Shown here one piece after another: positions 21,561 to 30,616 of a DNA stretch of 64,000 bases. The translations under genes were made by a program, and so were the position numbers. Numbering within the stretch: the first letter of the stretch is position 1; the number at the start of each line of letters is the position of its first letter. The notes beneath the pieces were generated by a model, which saw only the letters and a program-made list of their open reading frames with translations, was not told where the DNA came from and did not search any database. The stretch is from the NCBI GenBank assembly GCA_033764435.1, contig JANRIX010000010.1:285155-349154 (forward strand), written 5' to 3'. Origin of the DNA: JAEUMY01 sp033764435 (GTDB taxonomy: Bacteria; Pseudomonadota; Gammaproteobacteria; Burkholderiales; Usitatibacteraceae).

Positions 21561-21594
21561 AACAAAAAAACCTGTCCGCTCACGCGTGACAGGT
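21561..21594 (-). terminator. Rho-independent terminator of the lolD-type ABC operon
   Basis: Read on the minus strand: ACCTGTC, an 11-base loop, GACAGGT, then TTTTTTTG-TT. It lies about 150 bases beyond the stop of the ABC ATPase gene and immediately ahead of the DUF885 start, separating the two transcription units. Confidence 0.75.
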
Positions 21595-21651
21595 TGTCGA
21601 AGAATCCGGAACCGTCTCGCTTTAGCGGAATTTAGGTGGCTCGGTCGCCTT

Positions 21652-21663
21652 GCGAATATTCGC
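21652..21663. repeat. GCGAATATTCGC palindrome copy 8, intergenic
   Basis: The only exact copy outside a gene, between the ABC ATPase stop and the terminator at 21561-21594. Confidence 0.9.
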
Positions 21664-21746
21664 AGGGTTTCGTCGCCACCAGCGCCCGCAAGCTGGAGAG
21701 CAAGGTGCTCTCGTTCAAATCGGCGCGAGCTGAATTTTACCGCAGT

Positions 21747-22451
21747 TCACCCCTGTGCGGCGACCGGCCGGTCTGAAGCGATCTGCCCGTCGACCAGCTC
21801 GATGATGCGGTCGCAACGCGCAGCGAGCCGCGGGTCGTGGGTGACGATGAGGAAGGTGGTGCCGCGCTCGCGGTTGAACTGACGCAACAGGACAAAGACA
21901 TCGTCGGCGCTCTTGGTGTCGAGGTTTCCTGTCGGCTCATCGGCCAGCACCAGTGCCGAACCGCGCGACAGCGCCCGAGCGATGGCCACGCGCTGCTGCA
22001 TGCCGCCGGACAGCTGACCCGGTTTCTTATGCAGGGCATCGGCCAGTCCCACGCTGGCCAGTAGCTCACGACCGTCACGCAAGGCGGCATCCGACACCTT
22101 GCCATCGCGAATGAGATGGGGCATGACCACGTTTTCCAGCGCCGTAAAGGCGGGGACGAGATGGTGGAACTGGAAGACGAAGCCCAGCATGTCGCCGCGC
22201 CGCGCGGTGATGTCATCGTCGGCCAGGCCCTTCACGCTGGTTCCACCCAGGCGATAGTCACCCGCCGTCATCGGCTCCAGGAGGCCGATGATGTTGAGCA
22301 GGGTGCTCTTGCCCGACCCGGACGGACCGATCAGCGCGGCAAACTCACCTTGCTGCAGGGTGAGATCAATGCCATGCAGCACCTCGGTCTCCACCGGGGT
22401 GCCGAGCCCGTAGGATTTGCGAATGCCCTGCAGCTCGATGATTGCGGCCAT
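21747..22451 (-). CDS. ABC transporter ATPase, LolD/MacB type
   Basis: 234 residues. Walker A GPSGSGKST, Q-loop FQFHHL, signature LSGGMQQR, Walker B ALVLADEP and the H-loop VTHD are all intact. The family couples to permeases of the MacB/LolCE/FtsX fold, and the gene lies 15 bases after such a permease gene, itself preceded by a membrane-fusion protein. The trio most resembles a MacAB-like exporter; a role in lipoprotein release is less likely given the adaptor gene. Confidence 0.9.
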   Translation of the reverse strand: MAAIIELQGIRKSYGLGTPVETEVLHGIDLTLQQGEFAALIGPSGSGKSTLLNIIGLLEPMTAGDYRLGGTSVKGLADDDITARRGDMLGFVFQFHHLVPAFTALENVVMPHLIRDGKVSDAALRDGRELLASVGLADALHKKPGQLSGGMQQRVAIARALSRGSALVLADEPTGNLDTKSADDVFVLLRQFNRERGTTFLIVTHDPRLAARCDRIIELVDGQIASDRPVAAQG

Positions 22452-22466
22452 GCGCGGGCGCCCCGT

Positions 22467-23693
22467 CTAGATCCGGATGGCCTGCGCCGGGTCCAGCCGC
22501 GCGGCGCGCAGCGCCGGCAGCACCGCGGCCAGGATGCCGCAGAGTGTCGCCCCCAGCGCCACGCCCGCGGCGAGATTGAACGACAGGCTGATGACGAACA
22601 GCGGCTGCCCGTCACTCCCCTTCACGAAGGTGGAGAAGAGCCAGAGCAGCAGATTGGCCAGCAGCGTGCCGGCGATGGAGCCGATGAGGCCCACGATGGC
22701 GCCTTGTGCGAGGAACACCTGGGTCATCTGCCGCCGCGTGGCGCCCATGGCGCGCAGGATGCCGATCTCCTTCCGCTTCTGCACCACCGACACCACGAGC
22801 ACGCTGGCGATACCGAGCACGACGACGATGCTGGTGAATACACGGATGAGCAGCGTGCTGATGGTTTGCGCGTTCAGCGCGGAGAGGAGCTGGGCATTGG
22901 TCTGCATCCAGCTTTCCACCTCCAGGTCGACCTGGCGACGGAGCAGTGCGGCCGTCTTCTCCGCATCAAAGAGTTCCGCCACCTTGAGATCAATGTTGGT
23001 GGCGCCGCCCGGCACATTGAGCAGGCTCTGTGCCGAGCGCAGGCTGACGTAGACCTGGCGGCGATTCAGTTCGCGATTGCCCAGATCGACCAGCGCCGTG
23101 ATCTTGAACACCTCGGTGGCGCCCACCGCGGTCTGCACGCTGAAGCGATCACCAACACCGACGCCAAAGTCACGCGCGAGCTCGGTGCCGATCAGCGCCT
23201 CGCCCGGCGCCAGCCGGGCCTCGCCTTTCACCACCTTGGCGGAGAGATCGACGATGCGGTCGTAGCGCTCCAGCTCGACTCCTACCAGCGCGATGGACTT
23301 GCTGGCTTCACCACGCAGCGCCAGCGCGGCGCCGGTGGCCATGGGCGAGGCGGCCACCACGTTGGGGGTGCGCTCCAGCAGCGGCAGGATCCCGGACCAG
23401 TTGTCGATCGAACGCAGGCGCTGGGCGCGCGGCTGCACGTCGCGGGCGATGTGGACGTTCCCGGGCGCATCGGTCACCGTGAGCGAGGGCCGGGCGACCT
23501 CCTCGCGCGGCTTCACCACCACATGGGCCTGGTTGCCGAGCGTTTTCTGGATGGTGTTGCCCTGCAGGCCTTCGACCAGCGCGGAAATGTAGGTGACGAC
23601 CGCGACACCGGCCGCCACACCGAAAATGATGAGCAGCGACTGGAAGCGGCCTTCGCGCAGGAAGCGCAGGGCGACAGTGAGTTCGAAACGCAT
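22467..23693 (-). CDS. ABC transporter permease, MacB/FtsX-like
   Basis: 408 residues from ATG 23693 (MRFELTVALRFLREGRFQS), which matches the family start; the frame is open upstream but there overlaps the adaptor gene. One membrane helix near residues 20-40 is followed by a large periplasmic MacB-PCD-type domain (about 45-270) and three more helices at the C-terminus, with the conserved KEIGILRAMGATRRQM loop. It works with the neighbouring ATPase and adaptor. Confidence 0.88.
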   Translation of the reverse strand: MRFELTVALRFLREGRFQSLLIIFGVAAGVAVVTYISALVEGLQGNTIQKTLGNQAHVVVKPREEVARPSLTVTDAPGNVHIARDVQPRAQRLRSIDNWSGILPLLERTPNVVAASPMATGAALALRGEASKSIALVGVELERYDRIVDLSAKVVKGEARLAPGEALIGTELARDFGVGVGDRFSVQTAVGATEVFKITALVDLGNRELNRRQVYVSLRSAQSLLNVPGGATNIDLKVAELFDAEKTAALLRRQVDLEVESWMQTNAQLLSALNAQTISTLLIRVFTSIVVVLGIASVLVVSVVQKRKEIGILRAMGATRRQMTQVFLAQGAIVGLIGSIAGTLLANLLLWLFSTFVKGSDGQPLFVISLSFNLAAGVALGATLCGILAAVLPALRAARLDPAQAIRI

Positions 23694-23703
23694 GGCAGGC
23701 CGC

Positions 23704-24969
23704 TCAGCGCGCGCTGAAGGTGCGCATGCCGTCGGCCACCTCGTTGGAGACTTTCGGGCCACCCAGTTCACCACGCGCGACGGGACGCACACGCGCTCCC
23801 GCCGCCAGGGTGGCATCGATGAGGACGATGTCGCCTTCCTTGAGACCTTCCAGCACTTCGACCGCCGTGAGCGTGCGCAGGCCCGGCTTGATCGGACGAC
23901 GTTCCACCTTGCCGTCATTGACCACCAGCACGGCGGGCGGCTCGCCGGGCAGCACCAGAGACGCCGGCACCGCCAGCGCGTTCTTGCGCCGCCCGGTTTC
24001 GACTTCAATGGACAGTGTCATGTCATTGCGCAAATACGCAGGCGGTTCGGCTACGGCGAACTTCACTTCCACCGAGCCACGCTGCGTGTCCACCGTAGGC
24101 GACACGGACAGGACATTGGCGGCGAAGCGTTGGCCCGGATAGGCGTCGGCGCTGACCGACGCGGTCTGGCCGACGGCAAGCTGGGCGAGATACTTCTCAT
24201 CCACCTGGGCGATGAGTTGCACCGGGCCGGCGATGGAGAGCGTCATGAGCCGCGTGCCGGCCTGCACAATCTGGCCAGGCTCGGCCAGCCGTTCCAGCAC
24301 CAGCGCATCGGCCGGCGCAACGATCCGGGTCTGGGCCAGCCGCGCACGCGCCAGCTCGGCGGCGGCGCGCGCTTCGGTCACGCGCACTTCCGCCGTGACC
24401 CGTTCCGCACCGCGAATATTCGCAGTGGCCTGGGCCTCGGCGGAGCGCAACTGGGCGCGCGCCACGTCGTCGGCGCGGCGGGCTTCATCCAGCTGCGCCT
24501 GGCCGATGAAGCCCTGCTTGAACAATGACTCGCGGCGCTCGCGCTCACGCTGCGCAGTGGTGGCATTGGCCCGCGCCTGGGCGAGCTGTTGCTCAGCCAT
24601 GGGGGTGGCCATTTCTGTCTGACTATTCAACCGGGCCTGCGCCGATTGCAACGCCGCCTCGGCCTGCGCGACGGCCGCGCGCTGCTCGGTGTCTTCCAGC
24701 TGAATGAGCAGATCGCCCGCCTTGACCTTGGCGCCCTCGCGCAGCGGCACCGCTCGCACGCGGGCCGTGATGATGGAGCCGACGGTGACCCGCGACTCGC
24801 TGGATACACGGCCGGTGACCACCACGCTTTGCACCAGATCGGCGCGCTGCACGGTCACGGATTCGGCCGGCTTGCCGCGCAGTTTTTGCATTGCGACCCA
24901 ACCTGCCACGAGCACCACCAGCGCAATCAGCGCCAGCAACCGCCCAGAGAGTCGCGTCGGCCAGCTCAT
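23704..24969 (-). CDS. Periplasmic adaptor (membrane fusion protein), MacA/HlyD type
   Basis: 421 residues. An N-terminal membrane anchor (LLALIALVVLVAGWVAM) is followed by a lipoyl-like half (TGRVSSESRVTVGS), a long Ala/Gln/Arg-rich coiled-coil hairpin (about residues 95-215), the second lipoyl half with ADALVLERL, and beta-barrel domains. It should link the inner-membrane permease to an outer-membrane channel such as TolC; no channel gene is nearby. The palindrome at 24412 lies in the hairpin and encodes A-N-I-R. Confidence 0.88.
   Translation of the reverse strand: MSWPTRLSGRLLALIALVVLVAGWVAMQKLRGKPAESVTVQRADLVQSVVVTGRVSSESRVTVGSIITARVRAVPLREGAKVKAGDLLIQLEDTEQRAAVAQAEAALQSAQARLNSQTEMATPMAEQQLAQARANATTAQRERERRESLFKQGFIGQAQLDEARRADDVARAQLRSAEAQATANIRGAERVTAEVRVTEARAAAELARARLAQTRIVAPADALVLERLAEPGQIVQAGTRLMTLSIAGPVQLIAQVDEKYLAQLAVGQTASVSADAYPGQRFAANVLSVSPTVDTQRGSVEVKFAVAEPPAYLRNDMTLSIEVETGRRKNALAVPASLVLPGEPPAVLVVNDGKVERRPIKPGLRTLTAVEVLEGLKEGDIVLIDATLAAGARVRPVARGELGGPKVSNEVADGMRTFSAR
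24412..24423. repeat. GCGAATATTCGC palindrome copy 9
   Basis: In the MacA-like adaptor gene, read as A-N-I-R. Confidence 0.9.
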
Positions 24970-24975
24970 ACCCGG

Positions 24976-26331
24976 TCAGCACGCACCGAGGTAATCCAGC
25001 ACCAATGCCGACAAGGTCCTGGCGCCGAGTTTCAGGCCGCTCTCGTCGACGAAGAATCGCGGCGAATGATTGGGCGCAGCGTAGCGCGGGTCCTTGTCTG
25101 TAGGCGTGCAACCCATGAAATAGAAGAAGCCCGGGATGACCTGCTGGTAGCAGGAAAAGTCCTCCGCGCCGCACACCTTGGCCATCAGATTCACGTTGGC
25201 GTCGCCGGCGATGCGCTTCAGCGTGGGCACCGACCATTCGGTCAGCTTTTCATCGTTGCTGGTGACGTCATAGCCTTTGTGGATGTGCACGTTGGCCTTG
25301 GCGCCGCCGGATTCGGCGATGAGCGTGGAGATCTTTTTGACGAATTCGTGAATCTCGCCACGCTGGGTCTCGTCGTAGCTGCGGATGGTGCCTTCCATTT
25401 CCACGCTGTCCGGAATGATGTTCTGGCGGAGCCCGCCCTTGAACATGCCCACGGTCACCACCGACGGTTCCTTGGTGAGGTCCATCTTGCGCGACACGAT
25501 GGTCTGCAGACCCAGCACGATCTGCGAGCCGACCACGATGGGGTCCACGCCGCGCCAGGGCATGGCGCCGTGGGTTTGCGTGCCTTGCACGAAAATCTTG
25601 AACTTGTCGGCGCTCGCCATGGCGGGGCCGGGTCGGAACCCGATCTGTCCCGAATTCATGATGGACGTGATGTGCAGGCCGAAGATGGCGTCGGGCCGCG
25701 GGTTGTCGAGGCAGCCTTCCTTGATCATGAGCGCGGCACCGCCTTCCTCTCCGTCGGGCGGCATTTCCTCGGCGGGCTGGAAGATGAAGACAACCGTGCC
25801 TGCGATCTCCTTGCGAATATTCGCAAGCACCTCGGCCACGGTCATGAGAATCGCGGTATGCGCATCGTGACCGCAGGCGTGCATCACACCGGTATCGGTG
25901 CCGTTCCAGACGGTACGCACCTTGGACGCAAACGGCACATCCACTTCTTCGGTGACCGGCAGCGCGTCCATGTCCGCACGCAGCGCCACGCACGGCCCGG
26001 GCTTGCCGCCCTTCAATACGCCCACCACGCCGGTGTAGGCCACCTTGTCGCGGACTTCGTCAAAGCCGAGCTTCCGCAAATGCTCGGCCACGATGGCGCC
26101 AGTGCGCGCCTCGCGATTGCCCAGCTCCGGGTTGGCGTGGAAGTCGCGGCGCCAGGCCAGGAGCTTCGCTTCCAGTTGATCGGTCAGCGCGGCAATCTGC
26201 GCATCGAAGGCGGTATTGCGACTAGGCGAAGTCCCCAAGGACTTCGACTGGACGCCGGAGGCGGTCCCGAAGGGATTGGGAATCGCTTCAGCCGATTCAT
26301 CAACAATATTCGCGTCGTGCGGGGCGTTCAT
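24976..26331 (-). CDS. M20-family amidohydrolase (hippurate hydrolase-like)
   Basis: 451 residues. Zinc-binding residues are in HACGHDAH, the catalytic Glu in FQPAEE, and the His in GLHITS. These enzymes remove acyl groups from amino acids. I prefer ATG 26331 with GGAG 8 bases upstream over GTG 26340. The N-terminal 45 residues are odd: a Pro/Ser/Gly-rich stretch (NPFGTASGVQSKSLGTSPSR) precedes the usual start of the fold, and its DNA contains a perfect hairpin at 26227-26246, as if a small palindromic element had been inserted. One GCGAATATTCGC copy at 25813. Confidence 0.88.
   Translation of the reverse strand: MNAPHDANIVDESAEAIPNPFGTASGVQSKSLGTSPSRNTAFDAQIAALTDQLEAKLLAWRRDFHANPELGNREARTGAIVAEHLRKLGFDEVRDKVAYTGVVGVLKGGKPGPCVALRADMDALPVTEEVDVPFASKVRTVWNGTDTGVMHACGHDAHTAILMTVAEVLANIRKEIAGTVVFIFQPAEEMPPDGEEGGAALMIKEGCLDNPRPDAIFGLHITSIMNSGQIGFRPGPAMASADKFKIFVQGTQTHGAMPWRGVDPIVVGSQIVLGLQTIVSRKMDLTKEPSVVTVGMFKGGLRQNIIPDSVEMEGTIRSYDETQRGEIHEFVKKISTLIAESGGAKANVHIHKGYDVTSNDEKLTEWSVPTLKRIAGDANVNLMAKVCGAEDFSCYQQVIPGFFYFMGCTPTDKDPRYAAPNHSPRFFVDESGLKLGARTLSALVLDYLGAC
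25813..25824. repeat. GCGAATATTCGC palindrome copy 10, 18-base version
   Basis: In the M20 gene, read as A-N-I-R; the 18-base form is identical to that of copy 3. Confidence 0.9.
26227..26246. repeat. Hairpin inside the M20 gene, possible REP-like insertion
   Basis: CGAAGTCC-CCAA-GGACTTCG, a perfect 8-base stem with a 4-base loop, located in the family-atypical N-terminal extension of the M20 protein. The core resembles the intergenic hairpin at 11707-11735, and both have TTGCGAC a short way to their left. Confidence 0.45.
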
Positions 26332-26434
26332 GGCGGTCACTCCGAAGGGCTCGATTCATTATTGCATGCAGCCCTCACGCCAAGTGTTGCGGCGGGTCAA
26401 ACCAAACCAGTATCAAGCGTCGCCCTGCCGGGTC

Positions 26435-26463
26435 ACCGACACCCCGGCGCACCTCGCTATAAT
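26435..26463 (+). promoter_or_regulatory. Probable promoter of the rhodanese gene; possible leaderless mRNA
   Basis: A perfect TATAAT at 26458-26463 stands only 7 bases before the ATG at 26471. If this is the -10 box, transcription would start at or next to the ATG. The -35 region is a weak match. Confidence 0.45.
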
Positions 26464-26470
26464 CGACCGC

Positions 26471-26863
26471 ATGGACCACCTCAAACCCAAAGAAGCCTAC
26501 GACTTCCTGCATCAGAATCCGAACGCCGTGTTCGTCGACTGCAGAAGCGAAATGGAATTCCTGTTTGTCGGCCACCCGGTCGGCGCCATCATGATTCCGT
26601 GGAACGACGGCCCGGACTGGGACGTCAATCCGCATTTCGTGGGCCAGGTGAAGAAGGCAGCGGGCAACACCACCACGCGTCCCATCGTGCTCATCTGCCG
26701 CTCCGGCAATCGCACGCTCGAGGCGGGCGCCGCGCTGGAGAAGGCCGGCTTCACCCACGTGTACAACGTGCTGGAAGGCTTCGAAGGCGATCTGGACGAG
26801 AACCACCAGCGCGGCAAGCTGGGCGGGTGGCGCAAGGAAGGATTGCCCTGGGAGCAGTGCTGA
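26471..26863 (+). CDS. Single-domain rhodanese-like sulfurtransferase
   Basis: 130 residues. The active-site Cys is in LICRSGNRT (about residue 76), the persulfide loop of rhodaneses, and the N-terminal FVDCRSEMEF is the CH2A-like motif. The ATG at 26471 fits family length; the frame is open upstream to 26216 but that part runs antisense through the M20 gene start. It should move sulfane sulfur to a thiol acceptor in the cytoplasm. Followed after 18 bases by a DUF2834 gene. Confidence 0.88.
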   Translation: MDHLKPKEAYDFLHQNPNAVFVDCRSEMEFLFVGHPVGAIMIPWNDGPDWDVNPHFVGQVKKAAGNTTTRPIVLICRSGNRTLEAGAALEKAGFTHVYNVLEGFEGDLDENHQRGKLGGWRKEGLPWEQC

Positions 26864-26881
26864 CAGTCCGGCACGGCCCAC

Positions 26882-27208
26882 ATGAAAGCGTTCTACCTCC
26901 TCCTCGCCATTGTCGGCGCCATCACCCCCTACGCCGTCTACTTCGGCTATCTCGAATGGGCGCCCGGCAGCAGCAGCGCGTTGAGCCTGGCCTGGGGCAG
27001 CCCGATCGCGGCCGCAACGCTCGCTGACTTCACCATCGCCTGCATCGCGTTCTGGCCCTTCCTCATCACCGAGTCACGCCGGCTGGGCATGCGCCATTGG
27101 TGGTTCTACATCCTGACCAATATTTTCATCGGCCTCTCTTTCGCGCTGCCGGCGTTCCTGTACATGCGCGAGCGCGCGCTGGAAAACGCCACGGAACGAC
27201 GTGGCTGA
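26882..27208 (+). CDS. DUF2834 membrane protein
   Basis: 108 residues with three hydrophobic helices (FYLLLAIVGAITPYAVYF, LADFTIACIAFWPFLI, WWFYILTNIFIGLSFALPAFL). The pattern GAITPY near the N-terminus and an acidic-basic helix boundary TESRRLGM match DUF2834, a family of unknown function. The stop overlaps the GTG start of the next gene by 8 bases, which implies coupling to the MFS transporter. Confidence 0.75.
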   Translation: MKAFYLLLAIVGAITPYAVYFGYLEWAPGSSSALSLAWGSPIAAATLADFTIACIAFWPFLITESRRLGMRHWWFYILTNIFIGLSFALPAFLYMRERALENATERRG

Positions 27209-28496
27209 CGCGTCGAGCCCGCGCAGCCTGCCGCCGGCCTCGCTCGCCTGGACAATCTGGGGACTGGGTGCGGCGCTGTATTTCATCGCGTTCTACCAGC
27301 GGGTGGCGCCCGCGGTCATCGCCAATGAACTCACGTCCGAGTTTGCGCTGACGGCGACATCGCTCGGCAACCTCTCCGCGTTCTACTTTTACAGCTACGT
27401 CGGGTTCCAGATTCCCACCGGGCTCTTGGTGGATCGCTGGGGCGCGCGCAAGCTCCTCACGCTGGGCTGCGTCATCGCCGCACTCGGCACACTGGTGTTC
27501 GCCATGGCGCCGTCACTCGCCTGGGCCAACACCGGACGGTTTCTCATCGGTGGCTCGGTTGGGGTGGCCTTCGTGTGCATGCTGAAACTCGCGGCGCACT
27601 GGATGGCACCGCGGCAGTTCGCGCTGACCAGCGGCATCGCGTTGACGGTCGGCGTCGTGGGCGGGGTGCTGGCCGGGGCGCCTCTGCGCTGGCTAGTCGA
27701 TGGCTTCGGCTGGCGCGAGGTGATGGTGGCGAGTGCGGCGTTCACCGCGCTCCTGGCGGTGGCCATCTGGTGGATCGTCCGCGACGATCCAATGGACAAG
27801 GGCTATGCCTCGCATTTCACCGGCCACGAGGACGACGCGCCGGCGCTGTCGGTCATGCAGTCGCTCAAGGCCGTGTTCAGCTATCGCAACACCGCGCTGC
27901 TGTTCTTCGTGCCGGGTGCGTTCTCCGGCATCGTGCTGTCCTTCGCCGGATTGTGGGGGGTGCCCTTCCTCACCACGCACTATGGCCTGACCAAGGCCCA
28001 CGCGGCCGGGCTGTGCTCGGTGATGCTGGTGGCGTGGGCCATCGGCAGCATGACGTATGGTCCGCTGTCCGAACGGTTGGGACGGCGCAAGCCGCTCTTT
28101 GTCATTGGCGTGATCGTGACCATGGCGCTCTGGGCGGTGCTGGTGTTCATCCCGGCGCTGCCCTACGCCGTGCTGGTGACACTGCTGATCGTGACCGGCT
28201 TCGTGGGCGCTGGCTTCATCATCGTGTTTGCCTACGCAAAGGAGTCCGTGCCGCCGGCGCTGGCCGGCACGGCATCCGGCATCGTCAACATGGGCGTCAT
28301 GACCGGCGGCATGGTGATGCAGCCCGTCATCGGCTGGGTGCTGGACTTGCGCTGGACCGGCGCAGTGGCCAACGGCGTTCGGATCTACGACCTTGCAGCC
28401 TATCAGTCCGCGTTCTCGCTCATGTTCATCTGGGGTGCGCTGGCGCTGGTGATGTTGTGGCTGGCGCGGGAAACGTATTGCCGCCAGCTCAGCTGA
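27201..28496 (+). CDS. Major facilitator superfamily transporter
   Basis: 431 residues, GTG start, twelve predicted helices. The first half carries the MFS motif VDRWGARK-LTLG between helices 2 and 3, and a second copy SERLGRRKPLF lies between helices 8 and 9. The N-terminus (YFIAFYQRVAPAVIANEL) resembles nitrate/glucarate-type anion symporters of the family, but I cannot name the substrate. Confidence 0.85.
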   Translation: MADASSPRSLPPASLAWTIWGLGAALYFIAFYQRVAPAVIANELTSEFALTATSLGNLSAFYFYSYVGFQIPTGLLVDRWGARKLLTLGCVIAALGTLVFAMAPSLAWANTGRFLIGGSVGVAFVCMLKLAAHWMAPRQFALTSGIALTVGVVGGVLAGAPLRWLVDGFGWREVMVASAAFTALLAVAIWWIVRDDPMDKGYASHFTGHEDDAPALSVMQSLKAVFSYRNTALLFFVPGAFSGIVLSFAGLWGVPFLTTHYGLTKAHAAGLCSVMLVAWAIGSMTYGPLSERLGRRKPLFVIGVIVTMALWAVLVFIPALPYAVLVTLLIVTGFVGAGFIIVFAYAKESVPPALAGTASGIVNMGVMTGGMVMQPVIGWVLDLRWTGAVANGVRIYDLAAYQSAFSLMFIWGALALVMLWLARETYCRQLS

Positions 28497-28516
28497 AAGC
28501 GACCGACAAGTAATCG

Positions 28517-29578
28517 CTACGGCTTCTTTTCGCGCAGCTTGCCGACAATCCCTTGCGGGAAGAAATACACCGCCAGCACGAACATCAATCCCAGCCACAG
28601 CAGCCAGCGGTCCGGCGACAGCAACGCGGGCAGGAAGGGAATGCCTTTCGCCAGGCCGGAGGCCATGCGCAGCAGATCCTGAAGATAGCCTTGCGCCAGG
28701 ATGAAGATCACTGTACCGATGATCGAGCCGTACATCGAACCCATGCCGCCGATGACGAGGATGAGCAGGATGTCGAGCATGATTTCAAACGACAGCGAGG
28801 TGTCCGGCCCGTTGTAGCGCAGCCACAGCGCCAGCAGCACGCCGGCCGCCGTGGCGAAGAGCGCGGATAGCACGCTGGACAGTGCGCGGAAGTGCACCAC
28901 GCGATAGCCCAGCGCCTCGGCGCGGAATTCGTTTTCGCGAATGGCTTTCAGCACGCTGCCGAAGGGTGAGTTCACGATGCGCAGCAGCGCAAGGAACAGC
29001 AGCAGCACGGCGACGAAGATGAGGTAGTAGGTCAGCATCTTGCCGTTGAAGTTAATCCCGAAGGGATTGCCCTCCCACCACACCGTCGAGGGATTGAGCA
29101 GCTCGGGCAGGCGGAAGTTGAGGCCGTCCTCGCCACCGGTGATGTCCGACAGCTGCGAGGCCAGTGTCTGAAACGCCGCCGCCATGGCGAGCGTGATCAT
29201 GGCAAAGAAGATGGCACGCACCCGCAAGCTAAACAGCGCAATCGCCAACGCCAGCACGGCAGAGAGCCCCAGCGCCGCCAGGGCGCCGGTGATGACCGCA
29301 CTCCAGCTGGGTCCCCAGGCGTTGGTGGCAATCGCAACACCGTAGGCGCCGATGCCGAAGAACATGGTGTGGGCGAAGCTCACGATGCCGGTGTAGCCCA
29401 GCAGCAGGTCGAAGCTCGCCACCAGCAGGATGAAGATCAATACTTTCGCGGCCAGGTTGAGCGCCTTGATGCTGGGCACCCAGAACGGCGCGAAGAGCAG
29501 CGCGAGGAACAGTGCACCAAGGATAAAGGCGAGGATGCGGCTGTTGGGCAGATCGTGGGAAAGCAGTCGGCTAATCAT
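28517..29578 (-). CDS. livM: Branched-chain amino-acid-type ABC permease LivM
   Basis: 353 residues, about ten hydrophobic helices, with the LivM hallmark GYTGIVSFAHTMFFGIGAYG and the cytoplasmic loop EAxxx-type sequence ENEFRAEALGYRV. It forms the second membrane subunit of an HAAT-family importer. It is the last gene of a six-gene minus-strand operon and follows livH with a 9-base gap. The real substrate may not be an amino acid (see the esterase in the operon). Confidence 0.9.
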   Translation of the reverse strand: MISRLLSHDLPNSRILAFILGALFLALLFAPFWVPSIKALNLAAKVLIFILLVASFDLLLGYTGIVSFAHTMFFGIGAYGVAIATNAWGPSWSAVITGALAALGLSAVLALAIALFSLRVRAIFFAMITLAMAAAFQTLASQLSDITGGEDGLNFRLPELLNPSTVWWEGNPFGINFNGKMLTYYLIFVAVLLLFLALLRIVNSPFGSVLKAIRENEFRAEALGYRVVHFRALSSVLSALFATAAGVLLALWLRYNGPDTSLSFEIMLDILLILVIGGMGSMYGSIIGTVIFILAQGYLQDLLRMASGLAKGIPFLPALLSPDRWLLWLGLMFVLAVYFFPQGIVGKLREKKP

Positions 29579-29587
29579 GGGTACCCC

Positions 29588-30616
29588 TCAGCGCTTGGCC
29601 ACCGGGTACAGGCCACCCGGACGCCAGACGAGAATGATGACCATGAGCGCGATATTGGAAAACAGCGCTGCCTTTGGCGCGAGAAAACCCGCGTAATTGG
29701 CCAGGAGGCCCACCAGCAGTGCGCCGATGAGCGCCCCTGAAATGGACCCCAGACCGCCGATGATGATGACGATGAAGATGAGGATGTTCACCTGCGAGCC
29801 GATCTGCGGAATCACGTTCTGCTGGTACAGGCCCCACAGCACACCGCCCAGCCCGGCCAGGGCACTCCCGGCCACGAACACCGCCACAAACAGACGGCGG
29901 ATGCGGTAGCCGAGCGACTCCACCATCTCGCCGTTCTCCACACCCGCGCGGATGAGCAGGCCAATCTTGGTGCGCGACAGCACCCACACCAAGGCTGCAA
30001 ACACCACCAACCCGATGACGGTTGCGAATATTCGGTAGGTCTCGATGCCGGCCTCGCCAATGCTGAGCGAGCCGCGCAGAATCATGGGCGGCTCCAGCGG
30101 TACCTGATGCGCGCCCCAGAACACCTTGATGAGCTCCTCGCCGATGATCATGCCGCCCATGGTGATGAGGATCTGCTTGAGATGCAGGCCATACACGGGA
30201 CGCACCAGCAGCCGCTCGAACACCAGGCCGATGGCGCCGGCCAGCAGCATGGCGGCCAGCATGGCGGCGAACACCGCAGCCAGTTGCGTGATCGCATCCG
30301 GCGACTTCACCCAGCCGCCCAGCAGCGCGAACACCGTGGTGGCCACGAAGGCACCCAGCGCGATGAACACGCCGTGGCCGAAATTGAGCACGTCCATCAG
30401 GCCGAACACCAGCGTGAGGCCGGAGGCGATGATGAAAATGATCATGCCCATCGCAAGGCCGGCGAGCGTGAGTGTGAGCCACACCGGCACATCGGCGATG
30501 AAGGGCAGCCCCAGCAAGGCCAACGCCGGCACCAGCAGCACGGGAATCCAGTCGCGCTTCGGTGCGGGTGGCACCGCCGGCGTTGCGGGGGTGGGCGCGG
30601 TGGTTGAAGTGCTCAT
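29588..30616 (-). CDS. livH: Branched-chain amino-acid-type ABC permease LivH
   Basis: 342 residues. The LivH signature ASGLTLVFGLMDVLNFGHGVFIALGAF is clear, and the coupling loop ENGEMVESLGYRIRRL is intact. The first 30 residues are Pro/Thr/Ala-rich and not part of the usual fold. The start overlaps the stop of livF by 4 bases. A variant palindrome (GCGAATATTCGG, 30024) lies within. Confidence 0.9.
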   Translation of the reverse strand: MSTSTTAPTPATPAVPPAPKRDWIPVLLVPALALLGLPFIADVPVWLTLTLAGLAMGMIIFIIASGLTLVFGLMDVLNFGHGVFIALGAFVATTVFALLGGWVKSPDAITQLAAVFAAMLAAMLLAGAIGLVFERLLVRPVYGLHLKQILITMGGMIIGEELIKVFWGAHQVPLEPPMILRGSLSIGEAGIETYRIFATVIGLVVFAALVWVLSRTKIGLLIRAGVENGEMVESLGYRIRRLFVAVFVAGSALAGLGGVLWGLYQQNVIPQIGSQVNILIFIVIIIGGLGSISGALIGALLVGLLANYAGFLAPKAALFSNIALMVIILVWRPGGLYPVAKR

